Part shown: positions 37,593 through 50,119 of the stretch, piece by piece
Position numbering within the stretch: the stretch's first letter is position 1
Layout: each line of letters begins with the position of its first letter
DNA from: Ziziphus jujuba
Taxonomy: Eukaryota > Streptophyta > Magnoliopsida > Rosales > Rhamnaceae
Reading direction: 5' to 3'
DNA length: 64,000 nt
Assembly (NCBI RefSeq): GCF_031755915.1
Contig: NC_083386.1
Location: forward strand, 19,391,001 to 19,455,000
The notes under the pieces: generated by a model
Database searches by the model: none
What the model was told of the DNA's origin: nothing
Seen by the model: the letters and a program-made list of their open reading frames with translations, nothing else
Position numbers and translations under genes: made by a program

Positions 37593-38486
37593 TTGAGCAA
37601 TTGGGACCCAAGTAACGAAACTCCATGTGGGTGGTTCGATGTCACTTGCAACCTCAAAGAAGAAGTACTGGAACTGGATTTGAGGTACGTTGATTTGCTC
37701 GGCCAAGTCCCAACCAATTTCACTTCCTTATTATCATTGAACAAGCTGGTTTTATCGGGAACTAATCTCACCAGTCCAATCCCAAAAGAAATTGGAATCC
37801 TCACCAACCTGATTGTTCTAGACCTCAGTGACAATGCCTTAACCGGTGAAATCCCAACCAGGATTTGCCAGCTGTAAAAGCTTGAACAGCTTTTTCTCAA
37901 TTCGAATGGCTTGGAAAGTTCAATTCCTAGCGCAATTGGTAACCTCACGAGCTTGAAGTGGTTGATTCTATACGATAACCAACTCTGTGGGGTTATTCCT
38001 AATAGCATAGGGAATTTGAACCGAATCAAATTTATTAGAGCTGGTGGTAACAAGAACCTTGAAGGTTGAATGAGCTTATTGGTCCGATTCGAAGCCTATT
38101 GGGAAACCTCAAGAACCTTCAAAATCTTCTTCTATGGCAGAACGGCTTGGTCGATACTATTGCACTGGAGCTCGAAAACTGCGACTAGCTTTTCGTCATC
38201 GATATCTCAATGAATTCTTTGACCGAAAGCATTCCAAAATCATTTGAGAATTTGACATCGCTTGAGGAACTCCAATTGAGTGTGAACCAAATCTCCGATG
38301 AGATTCCAATTGAGTTCGGGAATTGCAAGAAGCTCACGCATATTGAAATGGATAACAACCAGATCATCGGGACGATTCCTGTGGAATTTTGAAACCTTTA
38401 GAATCTGACATTGCTACTGTTATGGCAGAACAAGCTTGAAGGAAGCATTCCGTCTTTGATTTCTAACTGCCGAGGCGGTTGAATTA
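37593..38486 (+). pseudogene. LRR receptor-like kinase ectodomain fragment
   Basis: Translation gives LSNWDPSNETPCGWFDVTCN, then leucine-rich repeats (LTNLIVLDLSDNALTGEIP, IGNLTSLKWLILYDNQLCGV) and later repeats (ENLTSLEELQLSVNQISDEI). It resembles the N-terminal ectodomain of plant LRR receptor kinases such as the At4g26540 group. There are stops near 37875 and 38067, a deletion or frame change near 38065 that skips several repeats, and a further stop at about 38390. It ends near 38486 with no transmembrane or kinase part. It is a broken, captured fragment rather than a gene. Confidence 0.75.
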
Positions 38487-39000
38487 AAAAACAAAAAATC
38501 TATATAATAGCTGCTGCTTTTTTAAAAAATCATCGGCTTTTCTCTCTTTTGGCGATGCTTTTTCAGAAAAGCGTCACCTTTTCCTTTTTTTTCTTTGTTT
38601 TTTGTTTCAATCTCCATATACCTAAAGATGTACAACCATGTTGCTCGTTTAAAAGGGCAAGGCGTCTCTACTCAAACACCAAATCAGAGGCGTTTTCTTC
38701 TTCTTTTTTTTTTTGGTTTCCTTTCTTTGTGATGATAAATATCTGTTTGTCTTTGGTGATAACTTTTTCAAAGAAAAATGCTGCAGAAGAGGGACAAGTT
38801 ATTAGATGTCACTCTGTAGAGGCATGGAACAAGCAGTTTTAGAAAGGCAACGGCCCAAAAAGTTGGTATTTTTTTTTTTTTCCTTTAAAAAAAATCCAAA
38901 CAATTATTAATTAATTAAATTTTTTATATTATTTAGAAAATGGACATGAATTCTTTTCTTAATTGTTCTTTTCATTCTGCTTGGGCTTGTAGATTAGATT
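38487..39000. other. Filler DNA inside the Pack-MULE-like element
   Basis: Between the LRR fragment and the right inverted end is AT-rich DNA. A TTGGCGATGCTTTTTCAGAAAAGCGTCACC segment near 38549 is weakly self-complementary. No second captured gene is recognisable. Confidence 0.4.
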
Positions 39001-39355
39001 CTGAATAATGGATGTGTGGTTTTTTATTTTATTTTATTTATTTATTTATTTATTTTTATAATTTGGTTTGCTAAATTTGAACTTAGGTTCAAATGATTGT
39101 GTGGGAGCAGGTTTTTCGAGAGGAAAATTGGCATTCTAATTTTAACCATTAGTTTTAATCGAACGATCAGTAATACATTCACATTTTTTTGTCCGGATGA
39201 AACATGGAATATCTATCTACATATTTTTGTGGTCTGTTCTAAACATCCGAACGACAGCGTTTTGACGATCTCACTCCCTCCCGCCTCGCCTCCACACCAA
39301 GCGCGGTTCATCCCTCATTCATCCAGCAGAAACTCCAAGCCAAACGAGGTTCCAA

Positions 39356-42300
39356 ATGTCAGACTCGTTATCGACCATCTACCACCTTATCGTTCAGTAA
39401 TATTCTCTCTTTTTTCTCTGTGAAACACCCTAAGTTTCATTTTATTTTAATTTTTAATTTTTAATTTTCTTTGTTTAATTTACGGCTTCTCAGATTATCG
39501 GAGTCACTACGAGAATCTCTGCTGAAAACCCCGTACACTCCGCCGGAAGGCAGTAACTTTTCCGTCAAATCTGTTCTCCAACCTCTTCTCCTTCACAAAC
39601 CCTCACCTCAAAACCCTAACTTCGGCGGCGACGACGACGACGACGACCAAATTCGTTCCTCAATCATAAACTTCTGTCTAGCGTGTGCTTTGATTTCCTC
39701 CTCCCAATCCTCAACCCACGACCTCCTCTCATGGATTCCCAAGCACCTCTCAGCTGCTGCCGACTCGGCTTTTCGTCAGCTCTCTGTAGCATATTCCGTT
39801 TCTTGCGGTGAAAGAAGCAAGAAGAAGATTGGCGAATTGGGAATCAATTTCGGTTTGCTGCCCGACGAGAAGAGATTGGTTGTGGAATTGGTTCCTGAGG
39901 TTCTTCCATTGTTGAAGGACGCGATCAAACAGAGTTCGATTGATAAATCAGATGAGTGCAATGAGTTCTCTGCCGCTACAGCTAGAATGCCGGTCGGGTT
40001 TGCCATGGTGGCTGCTAATCAGTTTAGATGGTTTGTCACACAGGTTTTCGAATCTATGCCACTTTTTTCTGTTCACAAAAAAAAGAAAAAAAAAAAAAAA
40101 GGCTTTTAGGTTGTGTGTGTATGTGTTGATGGTTTAGATTCTGAATGTGAATTAATATACTGTGGCTTTAATATGATTTTTTATTTTTTATTTTTATTCT
40201 GCAGATAGATTATCCACATTTGGGAAAGTTGTGTCCCTTAGTTATTCCTTGTGGGCTAACGGCTCTCGACCACTGGTCACCAGAGGTGAAAGTATGTACT
40301 TGTAATGCTTAAACTGACCTGTAATAAGTTGCTATGTGATGTTTATTGATTAACTCTTTTTGAGTGCCTATTGCTGTATTCAATCTATTCAACTGTTTTG
40401 CCATTTGGATATCATCATTTATAGTTGAGTGTTTGTTTGTTTCAATTCTGTATTTTAAATAGAAAGCATAAACCACCTTCCAATTGAAATTATTAAAGAC
40501 AGTTTCATTGGTGTGGTTTACCTTGTCAAGTAGGTTGTATTGCCTCGATAAGTGTTTAAATTGTAAAGGGACCACTAGTTCTGTGTTTTTATAAGTCAAG
40601 TTAGCCCTTATTCAATCTACACTGCTTGTTCCTATAGGTATTTCATTTTATGGGATTTTAAGTCCTATATAGATGTGGAGGATGCGGCAGATGTAATAAA
40701 TTTCAAAAGGTTTGCCCATTAAAAAGCCTGAAATTTTTTGCGATCTACAGGCATCTCAATATCTGTATTTTTTTTTTTTTTCTTTTGGGTAAAAGTTATC
40801 AATTATTTTGTTCATCTTTTATACAGTTTGAGAGAGTGATAATAGAATGATTCTGACAGAAATGTATTATAAGATATGCATTAAAACATGTGGGTGATAC
40901 TCCTTTCTGTGTTTGATTTCAGGGGCAAGGCATGATTAGCTTTATACATATAGGAAAAAATGTGAATGCTGCTGAGCTTGGTTGGTTTGAAGATGTTATT
41001 CTTGATGCATGCTGCCAAAATATTGCTTCTAGTGATGAAATATGGCACTTTGTGGTGGAGATGTCAGTACTTCTCGTTACTTGTATCCAGCGAAGTAATC
41101 CTCGTAGCTTATGGTAGATAGTTGTTCTATGTTCATTTGCTCTATGATTTTTGTAATGCATAGCAGTTTCTGATGTCCATTGAAATCAAAATAAATGTAA
41201 TTTTATTTTATTTTTTTGATAAATGCATCTTCCTAGCAATTGAGATGAAGCTCCTAATAACATATGCTGATATAGGTTTGAAAGGATTCTAAATGAGATG
41301 TTGAGTCATTTGGAGCGCCACCCAAGGAACAAGGAGCGCCGTGTTGCATGGCTTCTACATATCGAGCCACTTTTTAATAGTTTGGGTCTTGTGTTATTAG
41401 CACATTTTAGGCGCATTTTTCCTCTTTTCTTTCAGTGGATGCATGCTGATGATGATGAGACTGTTCTACTGGTGAGCTCCTTTTTGGTTTCTATATTTTA
41501 ATTTTTTGAGTAAAATCCTGCTGAGAGCTCCTTACTAAAGAAATGCTATTTCTCAATGAGGATTCTGTTCTAAATTTTTGTGATTAGTTGTGTGTGTGAA
41601 AAGATATGTAGTTTGTGATGCTTTGATGTTAGTAAATTCGCATAAGATTCAAAATTCAGGCTTCTACTAGCTTGTTAAAAGGAGGCTTTAGCATGTAGGC
41701 TTGGTTCTGGAGATGACATCTTCTTCAGATCATCATTTTGTTTCAGGACTATTGACTTTTCTAATTGGGCATCGCTGGAATGATATAGGTAATAACTTGC
41801 AATTTACTCTTTGTGCAGGTTCTCAAACGAGTTCAGACAGTTATGAGGTTAACATGGATAAGAAATACACCGCATGTTGAGAGGTAAAGATAACAACTAT
41901 AATCTATTATTATATGTGGTGCATGCTTAGTTGGAATTGCTCTGTTAAAAATACTTTCCTTTCTTCCAAACCAAGGGTTCATGCAATGATAGAGTCAGAC
42001 GGTTGTATAGAAAGGTACTTCATAAATATTGGCTTCTCAAAGGCTACCATTTACTACTTTAGCGATCACCAGAAGTCAGTCTTTTACTTTCATATAAACC
42101 CTAAATTATTTTAATCTAGGATTAGAAGAGTTTATTTTAGTCTTTTAAATTGCATCCTACTAGAGCATCTATTTCCACTTCCAATTTGCACCCAATTTTA
42201 GTTCTAAGTTGAGAAGTCACCATCCCCATCTTTTGCTGAAGTTTGAATCTGAGATGTATCATGTACAATGCAGACATTTATTCATGAAATCCATTTCACA

Positions 42301-42691
42301 TTATTTATTGCTCATTTTTCAGGTTGGTGGATGAACTTGCAGCTTTGTATAAGGAAGCAGCTTTGAGAAGGTCCCGTGGAGATATTCGGAAACTTGTTTC
42401 TGAGATATTGGTCCAGCTGCGCTGGTAAGGATTATGCATTTACCCATGTTAATAAAGCTTTGTTTTTCTATATGAACCTATTCATCTGAAATTTTTCGTG
42501 GGATCTCAAGGTGCAAAGGCTTGCAGTTTGAAGCAGCTTATGACAAGCACAAAGATGATCCAAACTTGGCCAATATGGTTCTCTTTTTAAATGAAAGAAA
42601 CACTGATACGGTAATAACTTACCTTGATCCCTATCAGTCTCTCTTAATTTCTTTTTTGTACAGATTCACAAAACACAGGTGTTATGTTTGA
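39356..42691 (+). CDS. Conserved plant ARM-repeat-type protein resembling At2g39910 (8 exons)
   Basis: Plant protein of unknown biochemical role. By eye it resembles Arabidopsis 'uncharacterized protein At2g39910', possibly a TTI2-like helical-repeat protein; that second link is weak. Predicted exons: 39356-39396, 39494-40043, 40205-40291, 40923-41113, 41276-41471, 41819-41883, 42323-42424 and 42511-42691, all in phase, giving about 470 residues. The first exon is only 41 nt (MSDSLSTIYHLIV, then Q across the junction); it is needed because the main exon has no ATG upstream of SESLRESLLKTPYTPPEGSN. Alpha-helical segments such as RRVAWLLHIEPLFNSLGLVL and ALRRSRGDIRKLVSEILVQL fit an ARM/HEAT-like solenoid. 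The exon 2 donor (GTTTTC) is weak. The last exon is read through to a TGA at 42689; a GTAATA donor at 42611 could instead end it earlier. Confidence 0.75.
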
Positions 42692-43533
42692 CTTTGAATG
42701 GCTTCGAATGTTTTCTGTTAGTGACAGATTGTTCTTCGTATTCCAAATTCTTAGCTAGAAGTTTAGTTGGAAAAAAAAGTGTTATTTTAATAATTTTTGT
42801 CAATGCTATGTAGGTTGTCCAGTGATCTGTGATCATGTGCGAGAGGGATTGATATTCTTTTGTGAAGAATGATGGTATGCAGGGTGTGAATTATTGAGCG
42901 TAACATGCTGTAATTAAGCTGAAACACATTTCTGTATATGTAAATTGGAATGGGTTCTCTTTCCATGTTCACGTGAGGCAGTAATATGGATTTGTTTATT
43001 AAATTTTTTTCTTGATCGTAGTTTATTAGATTAAGTTTGTATATTTACATCAACTTTGTGAAAGAGGAACTTGACTTGGCTCAGTTATTGACCTCATCAA
43101 CTATTCATTTCATTTCAGGTTTTTGGCTATTTATTGGGCTTTAAATGATTCTTTTTAATATATAAGGAGTTTTCTCGAAATTTTCTATTGGTTTCCACTT
43201 TTGTCATTTTTTGATACCATGGTGATTTTCTTTACAGCATTGCGAAAAGGATACAAAATGAAGAAAGAAACATTGTAATCATTTCATTACTTTTCTTAAA
43301 GGCAAGGCATTATATGCTTAACAACTCCAATTTAGAACCATGCTGTTCCAGAAATTTGCATCAAATAGGAAGGATGAAGGATTAGCCATTAGATTCTTCT
43401 AATATATAGATATATATTTTTCTATGCGCTACCATAAAACTACTTTATGAAATAGTTTAGAATCTGATTGTGATCCACAAGAGGAAAAAACAGAAAACAT
43501 GGGAAAGAGATTTAAAAAAAAAAAAAAGGATGC
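42692..43533. other. Convergent 3' region
   Basis: Lies between the ends of the plus-strand ARM-type gene and the minus-strand SBPase gene, so it should carry both 3' UTRs. It is AT-rich, and no gene is seen. Confidence 0.5.
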
Positions 43534-46445
43534 TTAAGCAGCGGCACCAACAGGTACTCCTCCCTTGAGCCTGGATGATCCATATAGAGTTTCTTCAAAT
43601 CTGATAATCTCATCTTTGGATCCATATGCAACTTGCGTTCTCTCGTCAAGATTATTAATCACCTTGTCTAGAACAGATTGACGACCATCACTGCTATGAC
43701 CTCCTGCTTTCTCAACCAACAGCCCTAATGGAGCTACCTCAAACAAGAGCCTCAGCTTGGCTTTTGAAGATGGAGATGTTACATTTGTAAATATCCCTTT
43801 CTCTTTCACTATTATCTGCACACAACCCAAAAAAACAAAAACCCGTAAAATGTTTTATCGTTTTGGAATGCTATAGCCTTAAAAATTGAAAGGATTATAG
43901 AAGGAAACACTACCTGATTGACATCTGGAACCATTCCCCCTGTGTATCTCAATGTGTATTTCTCTTTCACGTAGTAGTTGATCAGCTGTTTACGTATGAC
44001 AAACAAAGTAGTTTATGAGACCCTGGTATGTTTATTGAACTACCAAAAGTGAAGGAGATATTTTATGAACCTTGTCATAATCTGGGTTGTCAAATGTGGC
44101 CCTCAAGTTTCCAGGGGAGAATAGTTTTCCTTCTCCAATCTCTGTTGTCTCTTTCACATGTTGCCATTTACCTGACCACCAAACAGTATTTGGAGTACTT
44201 ATATGTTTCTGGACATAATCTATGCTACATTACTGCTAAAACTTAATGAATTGTAGAGAAACTGCAGACCAACCTTCGTCGAGAAGAAGAAATTCATGGG
44301 TTCCAGGGAAGTCTTTAAGAGCTAGAACATATGTAGTTCTAGGACCATAAATCCCCATGGCTGCAGCAACTTGATCTCTACCAGTTACACCAGTTAACTT
44401 ATCTCCGGACCACACACCAAAGATGGTGCCTACTGTGAAATTTGTGTCTACGATACTGGAGCCATCAAGTGGATCGAAAGCAACGCTAAATCCTCCTGTT
44501 CGTAGTTGTAATACCCAAAAATTATCATATCAATCATGTAATTTTACTGCTAGTTATATAAGTTATATATATAGTTGCAGGATAACATTTTCAGACCTTC
44601 AACTGGGCCTCCCATGTCTTGGAGTTCTGGGACTTCTTCAGAGCATGCGTACTTGCAGAAGTGTGAGTAAGTTAAGGCCTGCAGTGTAAAAGAGGCGATA
44701 GTTTTTATTGCTGATTCTCAAATGATTTATAAGGTTTTTCAAATAGGATTCTATTTCAACTCCTTCAAGCAATTCCATAGCGGGTGAGGAAAAAAGGTTA
44801 AGCAATTCGACTTGAAATTGGCATACATGGATGATTAACATTGACTATTACTACCAAACCATGGTCATGAAGGTACTTCATGCAGAGTAAATTCAAGACT
44901 TGCCTCAAATAAAAGCTTGTTGGCAAGCAAATCCACGGCCAGTTGCTCATCGCCGAAAGAGTTGATACATGCTGTTCCTCCGCAAGAAGCTGTCTTCACT
45001 TTGAAAGAAATGGTCCTCAGTGCTTCTCCCATGCATGTCAGCAGTCTGATCAGGCCCTTATCTGGGGTTGCTTTTGTAAGGAACTCTTCCTGTAACCACA
45101 CATTGCAAATCATTCAGTTCACATTATGCATTTCAAGGATGCGGATTTAGAGCATGAAAATTGAAGCTATATGATTCTCTAAAACTCACCAGGCTATCAC
45201 CGATGGCACATCTAGTGACGAGGGAAGTGTTTTTGATCTTTAAAACTTTGAGTGATGATTTTGGCACTTGTCTTAATGATTCCCCAAACAGTGAGCAGGA
45301 CTTTAGGCTCTGTGAAAGATATCCCAAAACACCAAGTTTTGAAAATTTGTTCACCAATACAGTGCTTCTTTTTTCTTTTTCTTTTTTATTTTATTTTTAA
45401 TTTGTTACTTTGATACAATGGTTTAAAAGTATTAACAACCAGAAATTGAATTTGGGCGAAGTTAGGAAATGTCACAATTTAGTGTTTCTTATGGAAGCAC
45501 GCAAGTGGCATTAAAACAATTATGAGGTGTTTTACCTATACAACATGACAAGGCTCAAGTCCTTTGCTAAGAAGATGTTGGTTTTAGTCGTAAATCTTCT
45601 CTAATCAACTCATCATAAAAATGGAAATCAGAAGATGATAATGGTTTATTCACGGAAAAAAACTAATAACAAAAAATAAATTAATGCACTAGCCTATACT
45701 GTATTGCTTTTTTTTTATTAACCAAAACAGGCTAGCTTATGTTTTGTGCTTTTGGTATAACTTGGCGCACCAAACCATTTTAATTAGAAGCCGATTTTCC
45801 AGTTGCCAACTTCCCTCAGGGCCTTCCATTAAAATGAACTTACACTGAAATACATGTCTCTCCCATGAATCTAAATATAATGTACATATATATTTATATA
45901 TTTATATAGCAACCAAGATGGAAAATAACAATTAATGATATCTGGAAGAAAATAGCAGAAAAAACAAATCTACGTAGTTCATAATTCTACAAACAGATGA
46001 ATTGGGCAGCGGAAGAAAACAACAAATCCTAGTGCCTAAAACTGATAGCTTCTCTTATATCACTATTTGTTTTTCCATAACCTATTGACAACTTGCATAT
46101 CATTTAATGACAAACTTCGGATAGGAAAAAAGCCAATCAACCTTGGGAGTAAAATATATAGTGAAGCACGAGTTTTAAGAGTCTTCGTGTTTGCTAAATA
46201 TTTGGCTTATACATATAGTTAACAGAAAAAGAATACTAGAACAGAGAGATAAAAATCCAAGTATAAATTTGTAGAAAAGAAGGTGAGCAATAAAAAAGGA
46301 AAAAGATGGTGCAAAAAATCCATGTAATAACCTTGTAGGTGAAAGATGAAGAAATGGATCGAGGAGCCACTAAAGCAGTGGAATGCTGAGAGGAAACACC
46401 AGGCAGGAATGCCCTGTTTGCGCAGCAAGCCATGCTTCTCTCCAT
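43534..46445 (-). CDS. SBPASE: Sedoheptulose-1,7-bisphosphatase, chloroplastic (8 exons)
   Basis: Calvin-Benson cycle enzyme that removes the 1-phosphate of sedoheptulose 1,7-bisphosphate in the stroma. Exons on the minus strand: 46445-46332, 45309-45190, 45089-44904, 44678-44597, 44495-44274, 44171-44071, 43985-43914 and 43815-43534, giving 392 residues, about the usual length. The N-terminus ([20 protein letters not shown]) is a serine-rich transit peptide. [19 protein letters not shown] carries the pair of cysteines linked to thioredoxin control of this enzyme. [14 protein letters not shown] is the bisphosphatase metal and substrate signature. The protein ends in [21 protein letters not shown], an SBPase-type tail, and lacks the FBPase regulatory insert. 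Intron 3 appears to use a GC donor (GAG then GCAAGT), needed to keep FEALTYSH in frame. The gene looks complete and functional. Confidence 0.95.
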
Positions 46446-48535
46446 GCTGGTAACGGACCTACTAGCAACCTCAAAAAAAACACCAAGTGGTGGATTAATG
46501 CAGAGCTAACAAAAAGGTTTTTCCAGAGGCACAAGGAAATTTTAGAACAGCGGGAGAGTAAGGTTGGGAGGTTATGAGTAAACTAGATAAGCAGCTAATG
46601 GCATGCTGCCGCCTGGGGGTTGATGAATAGTAGATAGGCTGACGAAAAATTGTATTGTATTGTTTTGTGGGCTGTGGTTTATTAGATATATTTTCCTTTT
46701 TTTTTTATTTTGTTGGCTCATAAATATGTGGCTCTGCCTCGGTTATCCCTACTAGATATGGTGGTGAGGGAAAAGCTTGCCCCCATGCCCCATTTTCTTT
46801 TGTACGTTTGTGTTCTTCTTTCTTTCTTCTTCTTTTTATTTATTTTTAATTTTTTTAATTTTTTATGGTGAATGCTTATGTCAACTGAAACTGTTTTAGA
46901 CGAAATGGGTAAGTCTAAAGGTCGAGCATCCATATTTATATCTACAGGTACATGGGGTTTGAATTATGGGAATAAGGGGTTTGGATAACTTGTTATAGGT
47001 ACTCTGACCAAAAAAAAGAAAAAACTGAAACTGTTTTGCATACACAATTTGCAATTTGGCAATTTGGCATAAAGTTTGCTCGAAAAGGATAAGCTAACCA
47101 TATTCGTTTTTCCTTTAAGAAGATGTTTTTACCCAAAAAAATAAAAATTTTGAAGCAGCTTTTACACGTAATAAGGAAGACGTTTTTCCTTTAACAAGAG
47201 TTCATGAATTCTTGTGGAGGAGTTAGTGAAGCTAAGGATGGAGGGATTCAAATTTGAATATTGTTGTACAAAAAACCACGAGGCTTTTCTGAAAGTTGGA
47301 ACAGGAGGAGTGAATCAAACAAATAGAACAACAGTGAACCAATATATCTATGGTCACCTCTCAACATATAATATTTTTGGTACTGTTTTTTTAAATAATG
47401 ATTCTGAATTAATAAAGCTTTATTTAAAAATGGGGTGATTTGAATTTCAAAATTATTATAGAGGATCGTATGCTGTCTTCTTTTTCTTTTTTCTTTTTTT
47501 TTTTTTTTGGTTAATAAACCATATGGCTGTCCTCGAAAGAAGTAATGGAAGCACGTCTATTGAGCAACTGGGGGAACCCTTCATCGTACAATTCTTCACA
47601 AGTCAAGAATGCAATTACCAATCTTGTCAATTCTTTCCTTCGTGGTCGATACTTTTCTTTGTTAAGATAATATACCACAACATATTTTAATTATACTGTT
47701 ATTTTTATATTTATATTAAGAGATTATTTAAATGTTATAGTAGTTATTTTTATAATATGGAGGCTTTTTCAAAATGGTTGATTTCAGGCTTCAAAAGAAA
47801 TCTAAAGTTAAACCTAGGATGGGTGATATTTTTTTCGAAAAAATAAATCTCACACCAAATACTATCGAATATTGACAAGGTGTAACAAATGATATTAGAG
47901 CATAATTATAGACATTATTGAATAGAACCTTTTGATGAAAGATAGAATCTTTTGATGATAAACATGAACAAGAGGTTTCAAGAAAACTAGAATCTTTTGA
48001 TGAGAGATATGAACAAGAGGTTTCAAGAAAACTAATGTTTTTTGATTTAGCTACTAATGCATGCATATATCAAATAGATTTACTACAATTGTTAGAGGAA
48101 CATTACTTACTGATGGGAACAAGATGACCCTGTATTAGTCATAAGTAAAGAGTGTCAAATGTTGATGAAAAGATTCACCCCAACTTAACACGAACATAAT
48201 TCTTGCATCTCTTCCAGATCATAGTTGTAAGTTTATCATCTGGGTTTTCATTTTTCCCTCTGCTGGTTTCAAATGATATTGAGATTGTGCTATATACATT
48301 ATTCCATATCATACAAAGTAATGTATTTAGTTGACTTTAAATTGTTCAGATCTGTTTCTTTATAAATCAATGGCAATCTGGATGATGCAATTAAAAATTG
48401 TTAAAGAGAGAAAGTGTGGACAAAATCTTATCACTTTTTCTTTTGGTAGTGAATGTACTCTGCAGCAGCATATTAGTACTGGAGCTCATCACTCTAATCA
48501 TCTTTGTTGCATTTTTCATATACAGCTCCTAATAA
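46446..48535. other. SBPase upstream region and intergenic DNA
   Basis: The first few hundred bases should hold the SBPase promoter and leader. Beyond that the DNA is AT-rich, with a doubled ~50-bp unit (AATCTTTTGATGA-A followed by ATGAACAAGAGGTTTCAAGAAAACTA) at about 47945-48035. ORFs here are short and unlike known families. Confidence 0.45.
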
Positions 48536-49056
48536 TTTCTTCTTTGTTTCATCATGGAATTTGTCTCCCTCAATCTCTCATTCTTTTTGTTTTGTTTTGT
48601 TTTGTTTTTTTTTCTCTCTCTCTTTTTTTTTTTTTTTTTTGGTGTGTTTTCTTTCTTCTTTTGTTGATCGAACCCATTTTTAATAAATGGTTTTGTTATG
48701 TATTTCTGAGAAATGAAAATTGATATTACACTATTAGTAATTTTGTCTTCTAGTTTCACCATCATTGTCTTTCTTGCCATTTTATATAGCTTCAATTTTC
48801 TTTTCTTTTTTTTAAATCTTTGTTTCATCATGGAATTCGTCTCCCTCGCTTTTTTTTTTATTTGACTCTTTTTTAATTTTGACCAAACCCATTTTTGACA
48901 AATGGATTCTGCTATGTTTTGTTTTTACTAAGTGATGAAGTTTGGTATTTACACTATTGTTAATTTGGTCTTCCAGTTTCACTTTGATTGCCTTTTCATA
49001 TATCATAATTGTTGTCTTTGTTTCAGCATGAAATTTGTCTCTCTCACTCTCTGGAT
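48536..49056. repeat. About 240-280 bp tandem repeat, two copies and the start of a third
   Basis: Units start near 48541, 48819 and 49017, each with TTTGTTTCA-CATG-AATT-GTCTC-CTC. The first two share CCCATTTTT-A-AAATGG and TACACTATT-TTAAT-TT-TCTTC-AGTTTCAC. The third unit stops after CTCTCTCACTCTCT, where a Harbinger-like end begins, so the array seems to have been the insertion site. Confidence 0.65.
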
Positions 49057-49214
49057 GAGTTTGGTGGGATGTATTAGAGTTTTGTATAGTATTATTTTAT
49101 CTAATACAATGTTTGGTAATACAAATGAGTTGGATTATCTAATACCCTTCTCTACCTTTAATACACCCTGCAGTGTATTAACCAGTACATCCCAAATGAG
49201 TTGTATTAACTAAT

Positions 49215-49635
49215 ACAAAACTCATACACAATAGAAAAACCAGAAAAAAGCCAAACCCCCCCCCCCCCCCCCCCGGGTGGTCTTCTTCCTCTTTCTTCAA
49301 TCTTCTTCCTCTCATTCCCATCACAACCATAACCCACAAACCCTCCACTGTCTGCATAATTGGCGCCGGCATCGGAAAAACCAAAAAAAACCCAACCTCC
49401 CTCATTGTCTTCTTCCTCTTTCTTCAGTCTTCTCCCTTTTCACTCCCACCACAACCACAACCCCCAAACTCCCCACTATCTGGATAATCGGCGTCGGCAT
49501 CAGAAAAACTAGAAAAAAGCCAACCCCCCATTGTCTTCTTCCTCTTTCTTTAATCTTCTTCCTCTTCACTCCCACTATAACCACAACCCCCAAAACCCGC
49601 CATTGTCTGCATAATCGGTGCCGGCATCCAAAAAT
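49215..49635. repeat. About 130-bp minisatellite, three copies, with a C homopolymer
   Basis: Copies near 49275-49380, 49385-49510 and 49525-49635 share TCTTCTTCCTCTTTCTT, then CACTCCCA-CA-AACCACAACCC and TCTGCATAATCGGCGCCGGC-type blocks. A run of about 20 C lies at about 49254-49274. The 140-codon plus-strand ORF over it is a by-product of the repeat. Confidence 0.75.
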
Positions 49636-50119
49636 GACAACCTCCAAAGCCAAAGCCATTTACTTTACCTTTTCCTTGAATTTATGGGTTCTTGATTAAG
49701 CAGAAAAATTTTAAAAAAAATGATTTAAAAATTTTGGGTGAATAAAATTTGGATTAACAAGAACAATAATTTTTTTTTTTTAATTGATCTAGATTAGATG
49801 ACCAGAAGAATAATAGATTGGGGTTTTTGGGAAGAGACTTTTTTTTTTTTGTTTTTTTTTTCCCCCTTCTTACAAGCATGGTAAATATTTTTATTTTAAT
49901 AAAAATAAAAATATATAGTATGATACATTATAATACCAAGCACAGTATAGTATTACATTATATAATTCATTCCAATCCAATACCAAACGAGCCCTATATG
50001 ATGATTGCCTTTGCTGAAACTTTTAAATTCCTAAATATGTTTATGATGATTGCTTTAATTCTGCTGTCTATTTTTTCTGTAATATACTTTTACGATGTCC
50101 ACAATGGAAAATGATGGTG

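Larger units (their letters stand above)
37340..39204. mobile_element. Pack-MULE-like element with ~200-250 bp inverted ends carrying an LRR-kinase fragment
   Basis: Left end 37340-37592 and right end 39001-39204 are inverted copies. Blocks shared after complementing one end include GTTTCATCCGGAC, CTCGAAAAACCTGCTCCCAC, TTTAGCAAACCAAAT and CATCCATTATTC. Between them lies a host-gene fragment (LRR receptor kinase) that starts immediately after the left inverted end. This is the form of a Pack-MULE. A 9-bp target duplication could not be confirmed because the extreme termini are unclear, so the MULE assignment is an inference from the long inverted ends. Confidence 0.65.

Noticed and set aside
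39097..39423. 108-codon ORF before the ARM-type gene
   Set aside because: It begins with a non-ATG codon inside the inverted end of the Pack-MULE-like element, runs into the leader in another frame, and matches no family.
41914..42114. 66-codon ORF between exons 6 and 7 of the ARM-type gene
   Set aside because: The frame joins exon 6 (HVE-R) directly to LVDELAALYKEA of exon 7, so this is intron sequence.
49277..49699. 140-codon plus-strand ORF rich in proline, threonine and histidine
   Set aside because: It is a translation of a three-unit ~130-bp minisatellite, with no homology and no gene structure around it.
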